Positions 11,772-23,171 of a DNA stretch of 64,000 nt are shown one piece after another. The DNA lies in assembly GCA_000469685.2 (NCBI GenBank), contig LS997565.1, forward strand, positions 50,022,001 to 50,086,000, read 5' to 3'. The notes beneath the pieces are model-generated. The model did not search any database. It saw only the letters and a list, made by a program, of their open reading frames with translations, and was not told where the DNA came from. Every line of letters begins with the position of its first letter. The first letter of the stretch is position 1. Made by a program: the position numbers and the translations under genes. Source of the DNA: Haemonchus contortus (Eukaryota; Nematoda; Chromadorea; Rhabditida; Trichostrongylidae).

Positions 11772-12030
11772 GCGATTCGTGCGATTCTGGGTGCGCGCGG
11801 CAAATTGCACGGCGAAATTCGCGATGATTCAAACAACTCTGTCGTCTATCATTGGAGCACAAACTTGAAGTAGAGTACTTTAGTAGGGTCGGACAATCCT
11901 ACTAATCTACTTTACTTCAAATTTGGGCCCCAATGATAAACGCTCCAATCGTCCAAACCGCACCGAATTTCGCCGCGCAATTAGCCGCGCGCACCCAGAA
12001 TCGCACGAATCGCAACACACCCCAAGGTTT
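11772..12030. repeat. Fold-back element, 'CCAATGATAGGCGCC' family
   Basis: Arms containing TCTATCATTGGAGCACAAA and CCCCAATGATAAACGCTCC face each other; outer arms share GATTCTGGGTGCGCGCGGC and its complement. Total about 260 bp, noncoding. Confidence 0.8.
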
Positions 12031-12034
12031 GTAA

Positions 12035-12934
12035 CGTATTGCGAAATCAAGGTCACTTTTTGTTTTGATACCATTTACGACAAAGCTCATCCACCGCCAA
12101 TAATTTGGGATTAACCAATGATGTATCCTTGAAGGAAAGATGATCCAGTGATAACGACATCTGGTAATGGTGTTCTTATCACTTGAGTACATTTGTGAGT
12201 ACTACTCATTTCTTTGGTTGCCTATCAGTCGAATCTTTAATGCTTCGTAATTTTTCAGATGAAGAGCAACCACTCGACATTTTTAATCGTAGGCGTAAGC
12301 ATCGTTACACCCTAAATACTACTGGCGTTGCTCTGCTTATGCCAGCTCTCCTCTTATTGGATCCTGCGTCAATGTTGTAGAGACTGTGTCGAGTTTCGTG
12401 TTCAGAAAAACATCATTCGTTCCAAAAATGGCCACTATTTTAAATTGTGAGCGCTTCATCTAAATTATGAAGCAAGTAGGACTCTCGAAGCAGCTTTGGT
12501 AAGTGATCTGACTGAACTGGACTGAGGTCGTGACTCTTATGGCGGATGGCAAGACCAGACTTCGCCCACGGTGGGCTAGTGAAAACTCATAACTACTGTT
12601 CCCGTGCACCATTCAGATTTCGTAGGAGTGCAAGCGGTAGATTCAAGACACCGATGGTAGGTAGTAGAAGTTAACTGAATTGGATTGAGCCCGCAGAAGC
12701 CTAGGGGGATGTATGGGTGTGATGAAATGAGCGCACTTCAGGCGAAAACACGCAGTCAAGTTGGAGTAAGAGGGAATGAACCCAATGCACGGAGTGTGTC
12801 GGTATGTGTTTCGCTGGAACTCAATATCTCCTGTTTCCTTGAACCAGAGATTCCAAACTTAGGGAGCGCAGTCAGCGGATCAACTTTAACACAAAAAGGA
12901 GGAGAGCCCGGCAGCAGACGTGCGATCCGACTGG
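12035..12934 (+). mobile_element. Helitron remnant with intact 3' end
   Basis: The 3' end (hairpin remnant at 12907-12923, then GATCCGA and CTGG at 12931-12934, followed by T) is clear. Upstream are inner Helitron sequence (12040-12180, matching 6350-6480) and single degenerate minisatellite units near 12580 and 12810. The 5' terminus is missing. Confidence 0.5.
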
Positions 12935-13309
12935 TCATCTTTAAAGGTGATGTCAAGATATCTGCAATCCGAATGTACAAGTCAAGGGTAATATTGAAAC
13001 CGGCCGGAATGCAACACGGCTTTCTATTCGTCTTTTCAAATCGAATGATTCTTCTGACTTCAAATCCCCGAAGGGGACTCCATAGATTGTGCGTCCTACA
13101 AATCCGACTTGGGTGGCGCATGCTTGTTTTTTGCTGATGGAAGCTCAATTGTTGCCCATGATCTCTACAATTATGAATGATCCACTACGGAGTCGATTCT
13201 TCCCTCTATACTGTCTTTTCTAAAATTGTGGAATCTGCTATCAAACATCGTCCAATCATGAAACCCGTCGATTGCAATCTCTATGCCAACGTGTATGGTT
13301 GATTCTCCT
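12935..13309. other. No recognised feature
   Basis: The minus-strand frame 12756-13148 runs across the Helitron edge, so it is not a gene. Nothing else stands out. Confidence 0.4.
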
Positions 13310-13830
13310 TTGCGGGGGACGGAACATTCACCCAGAACTGGATGGACGCGGTAAACCGCGCGGCGAAGTTCATGGTGATTGAAACAACTCTGTCGCCAAT
13401 CATTGGGGCACAAATTTGAAGTGGGATAGATAAATAGCATCAGTTGGCCCTACTCATCCATCCTACTTGACACCCGTGCCCCAATGGCTGCTTTCATAGT
13501 CCGCCGGCCGGCCGGCCGGCCGGCGCGCCGGCGTGCCGGCAGAGGCAGTGCTAGCGGGGAGGAGGGAGGCAGACAGATAGGCAAACAGTCCACGCCCCTT
13601 CGAGGGGTTGAAAACAAACAACCTTCGAAGGGGCGTAGACTGTTTGCCTTACACTGTCTGCCTCCCTCCTCCCCCCTAGCACTGCCTCCACCGGCACGCA
13701 CGCCGGCACGCCGGCACGCCGGCCGGCGGACTATGAAAGCAGCCAATGATAGTCGCCAAAGCGGTTTTGATCATCATGAATTTCACCGCGCGGTTTGCCG
13801 CGTCCTTCGTTTCCGGGTGAATGTACCCAT
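13310..13830. repeat. Fold-back element carrying an inserted MITE
   Basis: Arms with ACATTCACCCAGAACTGG and GCCCCAATGATAG-type sequence match 36611-36870 closely, but the right arm is interrupted at CCAAT by a 259-bp palindromic MITE (13486-13744). Without the insert it would be a normal ~260-bp fold-back copy. Confidence 0.85.
13486..13744. mobile_element. Fold-back MITE, 'GGCTGCTTTCATAG' family, with AAT duplication
   Basis: Near-perfect palindrome starting GGCTGCTTTCATAGTCCG and ending with its complement, with GGCCGGCCGGCC-type inner arms. It is flanked by AAT at 13483-13485 and 13745-13747. The related sequence at 36776-36782 has a single AAT, giving an empty-site match. Superfamily is open: 3-bp duplications occur in PIF/Harbinger, but the usual TWA target is not matched. 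Confidence 0.9.
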
Positions 13831-14186
13831 ACCCCTCCTTTGCTTGCCTTCTGTAGGTTTCTGTTTTCCTGTTATGATGGTAAGCATGATGTTGTAGCGT
13901 GTCTCGTCCGCGGCTACGCGGGGCCATAGGCACACCCCTGTGAATCGCAATACACTCGAGCACATTCAATCGTAGAGGAACTCATGGGCTCCACGACTCC
14001 TGATCCTTCAGATGCTATGAATGAATGAACCGAATGAAGAAGTCCAGGTCGTGAAAATGAGGGCCATGGGACGATTGAACTATTGCAGTGTACTAGTACT
14101 GGTTAGGGCGCCCATACAAAGGTTCACTGAGGTCCTATCGAAGTTTTGCTTAACCCCAATGAAAAGGATTCGTCGTGGGGCAGGGT
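13831..14186. other. No recognised gene
   Basis: Contains GTCCGCGGCTACGCGGGGCC near 13907, a small GC hairpin. Otherwise unassigned. Confidence 0.4.
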
Positions 14187-14700
14187 TTCAAAGGCACAGT
14201 TCACGATAATTTTGAGGTACCCGTTTTTATTCGAAAAGCGGGAGTGCAAGTTGGGAATAGTTCATCGGCAGTGAAGAATGCGAGAACACTCCCCAATTCT
14301 AAGAAAAATAAGGCTAATCAAAAGTAAGGAAAAGAGGTTGGACGAGATTACCATAACGGAAGGGTAACACTGAAAGGGCATTCGGACGAGATTTCATTCG
14401 TTGATGTTGCGCAAAGAGCTGACCTCATCAAGCTAGAACTGTATAGAAGCGCCTTTCTCAGTCGCTATTGGTAAAGACAAGTTGTTTGAGCTCGCTACAT
14501 GGGTTTCCTTGTGATTGGCGCCTCCTCAAAATCACCGGTGAAACTCGTCCGAGGATACACACTGGACAATCTTTGGGCCTTTACGACGCTCTATCGCGAC
14601 CATTTTCCGACCTCACAGCGCCACATATGGTATACAAGGGGGTCTCAAATTTATCCTAGATATCTCATATAAAATTTATACCCTGAACTGTGCCTTTGAA
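14187..14700. mobile_element. Terminal-inverted-repeat element, 'TTCAAAGGCACAG' family
   Basis: Starts TTCAAAGGCACAGTTCACG and ends CTGAACTGTGCCTTTGAA. Related copies are at 45841-46319 and 54507-54920, and one isolated end at 48172-48194. No transposase. In the third copy the outer bases read TTAA on both sides, which hints at a TTAA target but does not hold for this copy. Confidence 0.75.
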
Positions 14701-14946
14701 GAGGGAAGCAATCGAGTCGTTAGGTTTATAAAGGTAATCTGCAAGTTCTATGAAGAGAACCGTGAGTGGTAGTCGCTTCATGCCTTCTCGTGATCAATAT
14801 CGATAACTACATATCGTCCATCCCGAAAGGGAGAGTGAGGAGTCCCTGATTTCAAAGTTGTTCAGGACTTTGTCACTTTCCCTCCGCAGTATCATCTTGT
14901 ACATTACAACTGTAAGTCTTTGCGCTGAGCAGTGAGTAGCGTTTAT

Positions 14947-16509
14947 TTAGTAGTAAAAGTCCGATTGAAGGGGATCATAATAAGTTGGTAGGAGTTGTCC
15001 GGTATCGATGTCAAGTCGGTAATAACCCTCGTTGGCAACCCATCTCTGATCCTCAGCACATCTTTCGACAGGGTACAATCTGCAAAATCTCACTTGATTT
15101 GGTACAAAATGAATCCTCTCGAAAGGGATAGCTCCTTACTTGATTTCTTTGGACTAGCTCAGACTCACGGCAATTCCTGGCATCTCCACCGTAGTAAAAC
15201 TGAAACATACCGAATTTTATATCCAAATGATTCTGTAATTACTTTCGAAGTGCCTGCGAGGTCTTCGAGCGAGTCAGTTTGCCCAGCAGTCTTACGTCTC
15301 GGTCGTACAGGTCAAAGGTTAAAACGCGTACTGAGGTCTAAATATAAAAGCTACGTCCTCAGCGCACACTGCACTGTAGCATTCTGATGGAACTCAACAA
15401 AATACGGTCCGAGTTTGAGGGCATTGAGCCCATGGGAGGAGCATGCCTCGAGGCAACAGTGGCACAGCCCAGCCAGAGATTTTCATGTTTACGCAGACTT
15501 AAATCTTCGACAGTCATAGGCTTGCCTTGGATTCTTATGAACATCGTGTATCTTCAGAGAATTCGTATTTTTTGTGAGCACTACCACCTCTACAATCGAA
15601 TGCCGTTTCCTGTGATTCCCTTCTCATAATTTTTGGGCCACGAAAGCCGTGGGTTTTCTGAACTGCACACCGAGCACTGCCTGTTTGTGAAATACCCGCT
15701 CGGCTTTATGGCATTGTAGTGACGAGGCATTGCTACAGTCAACACGTCACGTCGATTTAGTACAATGAGACCGAGGACAGTGAGCTTTGTTCGAGTTGTT
15801 CACGCATTCTGCATCATTAAATTCCTTCTCTTGATGCTCCTCCTGTCCCTTTCTATCGTCCTGCTCACTATCCATCCATCGGGCACCACCAACTTTCTCA
15901 TTTGTACTTCTCAGCCCTTTTCGATATTTGAGATTTATCCCCTCATCATGGCTCACTTCCACCAGTGGGAGCGTACGCTCTTTTGGCAGCATTCATACGA
16001 TCGTGGGAATAATATCATGGAGTGGTTGCAAGTACCCTCCAAGGGGGGTCATTTCAGCGAAGTGAAAGAGCGTTTTCGTCAACGTAACAACAAGCTTATC
16101 ATACACTTACACGGTCTTTTCCCAGTAATACTACTAGGTGACATCTGGGCGGATTACTTCACGAAGGCGAACACAAACCCTCCGATCGACAGTCTACCAC
16201 ATGGTGTTAACGACTTGTTTCAAAGTACCAGGTAGCAGCTGCCACGGGTTGGAGACCTAATCACCTTCGCAAGTAGAGAGCACCGAAAATGCCGTCTGAG
16301 TGATCTTTTCAGACCACACAACATGAAAGGCCGTTGAGGTAATGATAGACCGTCTAGGCCGTGGAAGGTTGTTGGAGGATTGGACTGAAATCTCTCGTTT
16401 ATTAATGTTGCAAATCCATCGGTGTTCCGACCTTGATCTTTATACTCTCCACTGCAATAGCGAGAACGCCAAGAAACAAGAGCATCGAGCGGAGCTTCAC
16501 AAATATCAT
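14947..16509 (-). pseudogene. Deleted, frameshifted duplicate of the secreted-protein gene
   Basis: A second copy of the gene at 3737-5227, same orientation and about 11 kb away. The signal-peptide exon (16509 to 16432) is the same length, 78 bp, and still reads as a good signal peptide. The next exon (16193 to 16112) is 82 bp rather than 77 and has in-frame stops. The long exon is reduced to 60 bp (15199 to 15140) from 422 bp, so the middle is lost and the phase into the last exon is wrong. The last exon (15079 to 14947) keeps its 133-bp length and the RWVANEGYYRLD segment. Similarity extends to about 14750 downstream. A truncated product is possible. Confidence 0.7.
15359..15629 (-). other. 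Protein-like open segments within the duplicate
   Basis: Minus-strand frames here look coding (for example IRIQGKPMTVEDLSLRKH at 15540-15480), but no counterpart was found in the intact copy. This could be an inserted foreign exon or chance. Confidence 0.25.
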
Positions 16510-16719
16510 CTGTCCCTGTAAAATTGCTTTGACCTGAAACCAAAGCGCAACGATGCAAGATGAAGCAAGCCCAACTTCGCAGTTATCGGTTTCTGTTGGA
16601 AATGTCGTTACGAGTGATAGTTCGTGTACGTGTAGCGAGAAGAATAAGCTTGTAGGTTGGAAGGTGACGAGTGAGCGAACGAATGAACCCTACCCTTCGG
16701 AAGGAGCTTAAATAGGGCT

Positions 16720-18594
16720 ACCTATACAGTTGTTTACGATACTGTTTGCCAGTGATACACCTTCCAAAACAGCAACCTGCAGTAGTCGCATTGAACAGTT
16801 CACAACAAACCGCTCATCTTTGCTATCTTCTCGAAACTTCTCTGTGGGGCCATAATCGAGCCATCATCCCTTATGTCTTGTTGAAAGCTTCACTCGTGAC
16901 TTGCAGCCATCTTTACCACCACTGATCATCTGATAAACACTTGACCCTGTCCAAGGCTACCAAATGATAGAGGGAATAAATTAGAGTATCTATACGATGA
17001 GCACCGGTATTCCATCTGGAATATTGCGAGAGTAGAAGCCCAGATGCAGCACTGGTAACTGTGCCTTTTATGGGGTATCCTCAAAGCGATCTATAGAGGT
17101 GATGTCAAGACATCGGCAATCTGAATGATTACTTTAAGCCTTGAGGATGTGTACTGGTAAAGGGCGATGATTAGCTGGATAAAACTTTTTTGGTTTTTCG
17201 CGGGATTCATGTGACGATTATGCATGCTGCTAAATAAAAATTGAAGGCAAAGTGTAGTATTAAGTTAGTCGGAGCGCCCGGCCTACATGGGGCTGCTTTC
17301 CTTCTTGTCTCGATGTCGGCAAGGTTGACTCCCTATTCTCTTTTCGGATCCAATTCATTTCTGAGCGCCAAGTTTTGGGCGGGAACTCCCCCCCCCCCCC
17401 CTGAGTACGGGGTCCATCTTGCTCCCATCAATGGCTTTATCTCTCCTCTATTGTGTTCACTGGCGCACCGACTTCTCTGCAACTGAGCTACCTGATAAGT
17501 CTTACGCGAAGTCTTAAGTGATGTTCACTAATGTTGTGGAATGATGGCAACAACCAACAGAAGACCATGTACACAACTCTTCTCACCTTTATGTATATTG
17601 GAAGCTCAAAGTTTTCAGATCATTGATGGTCGGATAGGTTTTGTGACCAAAGTTATCAGAATAAGAAAAGAACGTGGTTCCTTACTGAAGTGGAACTTTG
17701 AGGCGCACTCATCATTACGTTCTCCTCATTTATTTTTCGCCAACCTACTCTATCATCCAGCCCCACCCTACGAAAATACCGAATAGGTCAGAAACAAAAA
17801 CCAGGGATTTCTCACCAAACCAAGCTGTTATCGCTTTCTGTAATGCGTTATCTGCAATCCGGTCACATTTGTACTCATATTAACACGAAGTGGCAATGCT
17901 CCGTTATCACACGAAAAAAGGATGTGGTCCAGTGGCAATTATCAGCGCTTATCAAATGCTACCGATTATTTTCGTCAATCACTGACGACCCCGTCAAAAC
18001 CACATCACTCTCCAAACTGTCAGACTTCCTCTATTAACCCGAATGGACCCACCAACTTCTTGTCTTCCACAGCTCCTTATCAGTCGTTAGCAGTTCATAT
18101 CACCTGATATTCTCTTACAATCCACGTAGCTCACTAAAGTGCCAAGGCTCTACTCCTAACACGCAGTGCGTTACGCAGTCTGAGTGACTCTTGTCAACTA
18201 TGGCTAACTTTGGTTTATAACTTATCACTTGTTATCAGTCCCTTCCACCATGTATCAACGATTTCAACCATTGATAATCGTCGATCGGTGGTCAGTTTGA
18301 GCGTACCCATTTCAGAGACTTCACCTTCTGTAGCTCCTTATCAGTTCCTAACCGTTGTTATCAGTTCTTTTTACCACCCACTAGCGGTTCACCCTACACT
18401 ATCTATCAAACTATTATACGGCCTTTATACTATTACAATACGGTAGTTGTACTAGGGTTAGATCGTAACACGAAGGGAGTAACTGATTCTGTGGTCTTTG
18501 CATTCTGGGATCAAGCCCTTCCAATATTAGGAAATGTTATTAGGTTGAGTCATAGAACCTCGGACAATGAGATAGTGATGACTTCTGCAGATCA
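16720..18594. other. No recognised gene; eroded repeats
   Basis: Segments around 17900-18420 with repeated TTATCAGT-type sequence resemble Helitron inner sequence near 7740-7790 and 58560-58590, so much of this is probably old Helitron. A run of 13 C lies at 17389-17401. Confidence 0.4.
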
Positions 18595-20241
18595 CCAGTT
18601 GGGGCGCCCGGCTAACACCGAGCTTCCCTTCCTCTTTTGGTGACGCCCGGCTTCGCCGGGCGGTCCTCCTTCCTGTAAGAAATTTGCTATGCGTAAATAA
18701 CTCTTCGGATTCTCCTTTTTCCTTGAAAGCTCTCACCTTCAGTATTAGCTCCGGACAGATGGGCCAAAAAGCGTACCTCCGTGTAATTTTCGTGCAATTG
18801 GAATACTTCGAGCGCCCTATGGCAAAATTGTCAATTTCCTCGCAAACCCCGTCCCTTGTGAGCAAGGTCCTTTCCTGCCACCTACAGGGTGCGTCATAAT
18901 TATGGCGACAGCACATGCGCGCACTTTTTGAACCGTTTTTCAATATCATCATTCAATCACCAAAACCTCTCACTATCTTAGTGTTGACCTTACCATAACG
19001 AAACTACTTGACCGCTGAAATTCATTATTGCCACAATGGTTAAGCCATCCTGTTACCGCTCTGCTATCATAAAACTTTATCTCCAAGGAGTTTCGGCATA
19101 AGGAAGGTTTGTGAGAGGATTCGGAAACAGCCATCGCAGTCGGCTCGCAGAATATCGCGAGAAATGAACATTATTTAACGGACAAATTGCTCCCCTGGGC
19201 TAATTCTCATTTTGGGAACCGCTTCTGAACCTTCCAGCAGGATGGAGCCCCCGCTCACAGGTCGACTACCGTGCAACAGTGGTGCAAGGAAAAGTTGCCC
19301 GACGTAATCGCCTCTGGCGAGTGGCCGGCTTGCTTTCAGAACCTAAATCCCATGAGATATAGTCTGTGGGGCGTTCTGGAGGCAGAGGCTTGCTCGGAAA
19401 AGAGCTCTTGAGAAGACGCGAAACAAGCTCAGCGTGCGATACCTGCGTGCCACTCGATGTTTTCCTTGAGCGACTCAAGGCATGCGTCGAGACAAACGGA
19501 GGAATTTTCGAGAGCTATTGATTGTTTTTTATTCTCAAGTGAACAATACATTTTGCTGCATTGTAAGTTCGCCAAAATTGTATACGAGTCGTTCGAGACG
19601 ATACAAATACCTTGTCGCTATAATTTTGACGCACCCTGTATATTAAGTGTCCCCAACCTGTCGCCTGCACTCCTACCAACTTTGAACGCTCTAGGGCTAA
19701 ATTGACAATTTTCGCGCAATCCCCGCTCCCCTATGGGCGGGGTCTGATCCTGGCACCTACAGTGAGGGTTCCTATCCTGTTCCCATAACTTCTACCAAAT
19801 TCGAACGTTCTAGGTCCACGGGAACAGAAGTTATGAATTGTTGCTCAAACTCCGCGCAATGGGTGGAGTCTGGTACTGCTACTCACCATAAGTGTTTCCA
19901 TCCTGCCGCATGGACATTGTGGGCGGAGTTTGGTCTTGCCACCCACCATTAGTGTTCCTATCCTACCGCGCGTACTCCTACCAAGTTTGAGTGCCCTAGG
20001 ATCACGGGGACATGAGTTCTGAATTTTCGCTCAGACATTCATTTCTTACAAACCCCGCCCCCTTTAGGGGGAGTCCGGGCCTTCCACCCACTAAGAGTGC
20101 TCCCATCTTGCCGCCTGTACTCCAACCAAATTTGAACGCTTTCGGTCCACGGGGACAGGAATTAACAATTTCCGGTGAGGCACACTCACATACACACGCA
20201 AACACACCACCAGACACACTCAGCCGATTATATAAGTAGGA
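18595..20241 (-). mobile_element. Helitron copy split by an IS630/mariner-type element
   Basis: Minus-strand 5' end TCCTACTTATATAATCGG at 20241 (preceded by A) and 3' end CTGG at 18595-18598 (followed by T), with CGCCCGGC...GCCGGGCG hairpin sequence inside. Minisatellite units lie at about 19660-20180. The element at 18895-19638 interrupts it. The LTR retrotransposon begins one base beyond the 5' end. Confidence 0.8.
18895..19638 (+). mobile_element. IS630/mariner-type transposon, internally deleted (744 bp)
   Basis: About 25-bp inverted termini starting CAGGGTGCGTCA, with about two mismatches, flanked by TA (18893-18894 and 19639-19640). Inside, a frame contains FQQDGAPAHRS followed by a WP...NLNPMRYSLWG block. 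This is the catalytic D and the spacer region of the DD-D/E transposases whose 'SPDLNPMDYSLWG' motif is well known. The 5' half of the gene is missing and stops interrupt the rest. Confidence 0.85.
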
Positions 20242-20242
20242 T

Positions 20243-20558
20243 TGTGGGGTTTATGCGGTCCCCCCTCTTAGCGTGCTTGGTAAACAGTAACAACAGATGG
20301 GGTTAGATTTATTAGAGAACGCACAAAAAAACGCGATAACACGAACAAACGGCGAATAAACAATTTACAAATACAAAGAAGAAAGCGATGACCGCCCGGA
20401 GGGAGAGCGGTGGGTCGTTCCTTTGGGGAGACTCTTCCACCTACAAAAAGGAAACCTCTTTTATACCCCTCTCTGTTCCCGCCAGAGCAATCGCTCGCTG
20501 CCTCAGGGGTGGTCACGGCCACACTGCCCTTTTACCGGCCTCTCCTCTCTTACCAACA
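20243..20558 (-). repeat. 3' LTR of the Gypsy element
   Basis: Same length and boundaries as the other LTR, with TATAAAAG at 20458-20465. The purine-rich CAGGGAGGGCG just before it in element sense (about 20559-20570) is the likely polypurine tract. Confidence 0.95.
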
Positions 20559-20591
20559 CGCCCTCCCTGGGAGTTGACATCGCCCTCGATG

Positions 20592-21530
20592 TCAGGAACC
20601 TAGAATCCGGCAGTGCTCTCTTGCTGCCTTGGGTGCGCCTGCTCCTACATGCCCAGAACAAAATTGCGCGCTCCCCTCCGGTGAGCCTGCTTCGATATAC
20701 AACTTGCCATCCATGATTATTGATCCTGCCGTCGCAAAAAATTGGTTTCCGTCGTCAATCTTCTGGAGCATGGTATCCAGTGCGCTCCACAGCTCTTGCA
20801 CCGCTCGCCATTTCACCATGTTCCTTTCGTTCACAGGCGGCCATATTGTGATAACTTTCCCTCCGCTATTTATTTGGCTTCACCAATTTCAACAGCTTCT
20901 TGAGCTTTTCCTCGTCCATTTTTGGATCTATTGGCCACATAATTACCCACGTACGAAACGTGGACCACTCTTCGAGGATCTCCAGTACCCAATCAAATGT
21001 CGTGGCCATTTTGATGACGATTTCCCCGCTTCGGTCGTCCTTTTCCAGAGCCAACGCTCCTTCGCCGGCTATGAATTCGATATAGCCCTCCTTTCGCGGA
21101 CTTCCTTTGCTTACATCCTCCTTCAGCTCCTGCCAAACAGCTCGTAACGCTTCCTCTTATGACGTTTCGACGCAATGTCCCTGGTTTGCTGAATGCTGGG
21201 TGATCCTTTCCGTGTTCATGTAAAAATTCGTCCAGTCTATGCATTTCTCGTATGCCATCTTAAGCACATTCTTCAACGCCACCGCCTCATAGCACACAGC
21301 TCCTTCCCTGTGCTTTCTTATCTTTTCCCCGTGCTTATGTCCGTCCTCCCGAAAATGCTCGCTGCAAGCCAAGCCTCCCACAATGTCGTTATTGGTTCTC
21401 TGGCCACAGCGCCCGGGAAACTCGTGTTTTCGATTTCCTTCAACGTCGCTCCATCGACACAGCCGTTTCTGCATAGGAATAACAGGTGCCCCTTTTCCGA
21501 GGGGCTCAAAAGCGTCGCGCCTCTGCAACA
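20592..21530 (-). pseudogene. Extra coding region beyond integrase
   Basis: Downstream of integrase the element keeps coding-like frames for over 800 bp before the polypurine tract. One segment is cysteine- and histidine-bearing (around 21530-21190). After a single in-frame TAA near 21160 follows a charged part (EEALRAVWQELKEDV) and a Trp-rich segment (VLEILEEWSTFRTWVIMW); another open frame is 20834-20592. No signal peptide or fusion motif suggests an envelope. Function unknown. Confidence 0.6.
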
Positions 21531-22992
21531 CAGCACTTTAGTACTACATACACTATGTTTTGTTGGTTCTCTACCACGCTTTCCTTTCTTTGTTTTTGTA
21601 CCGATGGGTTCGTCAGAGATACTATTAGGCACTACCCTTAACATATCGAACTGTACACTGATCGGTTCCTCGTTACTCCCTATCCTACTGATTAAAGCGG
21701 AGTTTGTGCTTGTTTCCAGCACTCTGAATGGTCCCGACCATTCACACGTCAATTTTGGGTGGTAACTCAAACCCTTCTCATTTGGCGCAAACGAATGAAC
21801 CCTATCTCCAATTTTTGCGTGTTTTCTCGTATCAACGTTATGTCTTTTATCATACTCTAGCTTCATCTGCTCCCTTACGCGCTTATTATACTCCTGAGTG
21901 CGCTCATGGGATTCAGCTACTGCCTGAAGTAACTGAGCCTTATAATTGTCTAAGCTCTTGTCCATCGTATACCAACTAACACCACCATTTGGTAAAATCG
22001 CTGACGGGAAATGCGGGTCCATCCCATGTAGAACGAAATACGACTTCCCGGTTGATCGATGAGGTGTCATATTATATGCCATGAGGCAAAATGGAAGTCT
22101 TACGTCCCATTCCATTGGTGTCACTGTACTGCGGCGGAGCATCGCTACTATCGTACCGTTCAGTCTCTCTGTAAGGCCATTTTCTCTCGGATTATACCCT
22201 TTTGTAGTGACATGTTCGATCTTAGTAATTTTAGTCAGCTCTGTCATTACCTTATTCTCAAATTCTCCACCTTTGTCGGACAGAATTTTCTTCGGCCAGC
22301 GACAGCCTTCCGCAATCCACCGCATGAAAAGCACTTTTGCCACAGTCTCTGCCGACTTATCCGGTATTGGGTATGCTGCTCCAAACTTCGAGAAGTGGTC
22401 AATTACTGTTACCGCATACCTATGTATTACCGCTTGTCGTTAAGCCTAACTCTAAAATGTCTACACCCACGATCTCATATGACTTTGTCGTGACTATAGG
22501 TTTCAAATGCGGCGTCACCATCGACTTCGGGTTATGTACAAAACATAACTGACATTCGCGCGTCCACCTGCAAATATCTTGTAGCTTTGTCGACCAAAAA
22601 ACTTCCCTTTTTAGTCTGTTGTATAGCTTGTTTGCGCTAAAGTATGCTGCGAATGTACCGGCATGAGCTTCTTGGAAAATCTGTTGTCTGGCGCTCCTAG
22701 GTATGTATAACGAACAGAGTTTCCCGTCACTATGGTACGTCGTTAATTCCCCATCTTCTACAACGAAATCGGCTACACGCACAGCCTGCTTTGACCCTGG
22801 CAATGTTCTAGTGCCCTCTACTTTTCCTTCCAGCACAGCTTTGACTATATCCGAAAAGTCGGAGTCCTCCCTGAGCTCAATCATCCATTTCGACTCTTTC
22901 TGAATCTCTAACTTGCTTACTACCGCGTCGTCGACTCCGCTTAAAGACATTGTACTTGACCACTCTGCCGTTCCTCTACTCAATGTGACCAC
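21318..22992 (-). pseudogene. Integrase region
   Basis: The first frame (22992-22420) contains an HHCC zinc-finger region ending CRWTRECQLC and the strand with VGVDILEL holding the first catalytic D. A shift near 22440 leads to the frame 22343-21318 with ILSDKGGEFEN (second D) and NPRENGLTERLNG (E), then a C-terminal DNA-binding-like part (GPFRVLETSTNSALI). No chromodomain is seen. Confidence 0.9.
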
Positions 22993-23171
22993 ATTAGTTT
23001 TACCTCACACGTACTTTATCTTAATTTTATATCGCTGTATTTCGAGAGACCATCTGAGAACAAAAACTGAAACGTTGTTTTGCTTAAAAAGCGCCGTCAA
23101 GGGCTGATGGTCCTTAAAAACTATCGTTGGGAGATCGTATATAAACATGTGAAGTCTGCGCACGGCAAAGA

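Noticed and set aside
13484..13897. 137-codon frame and its minus-strand mirror
   Set aside because: It runs through a palindromic MITE, where both strands are open because of GC-rich inverted arms.
15765..16235. 156-codon plus-strand frame
   Set aside because: It is antisense to the duplicated secreted gene and covers one of its exons. The intact copy does not keep this frame.
17389..17401. Homopolymer C run (others at 1226, 7986, 36600, 44611)
   Set aside because: Could be biological or a sequencing artefact; no function inferred.
21193..21765. 190-codon plus-strand frame
   Set aside because: It is the shadow of the integrase-side coding on the minus strand of the Gypsy element.
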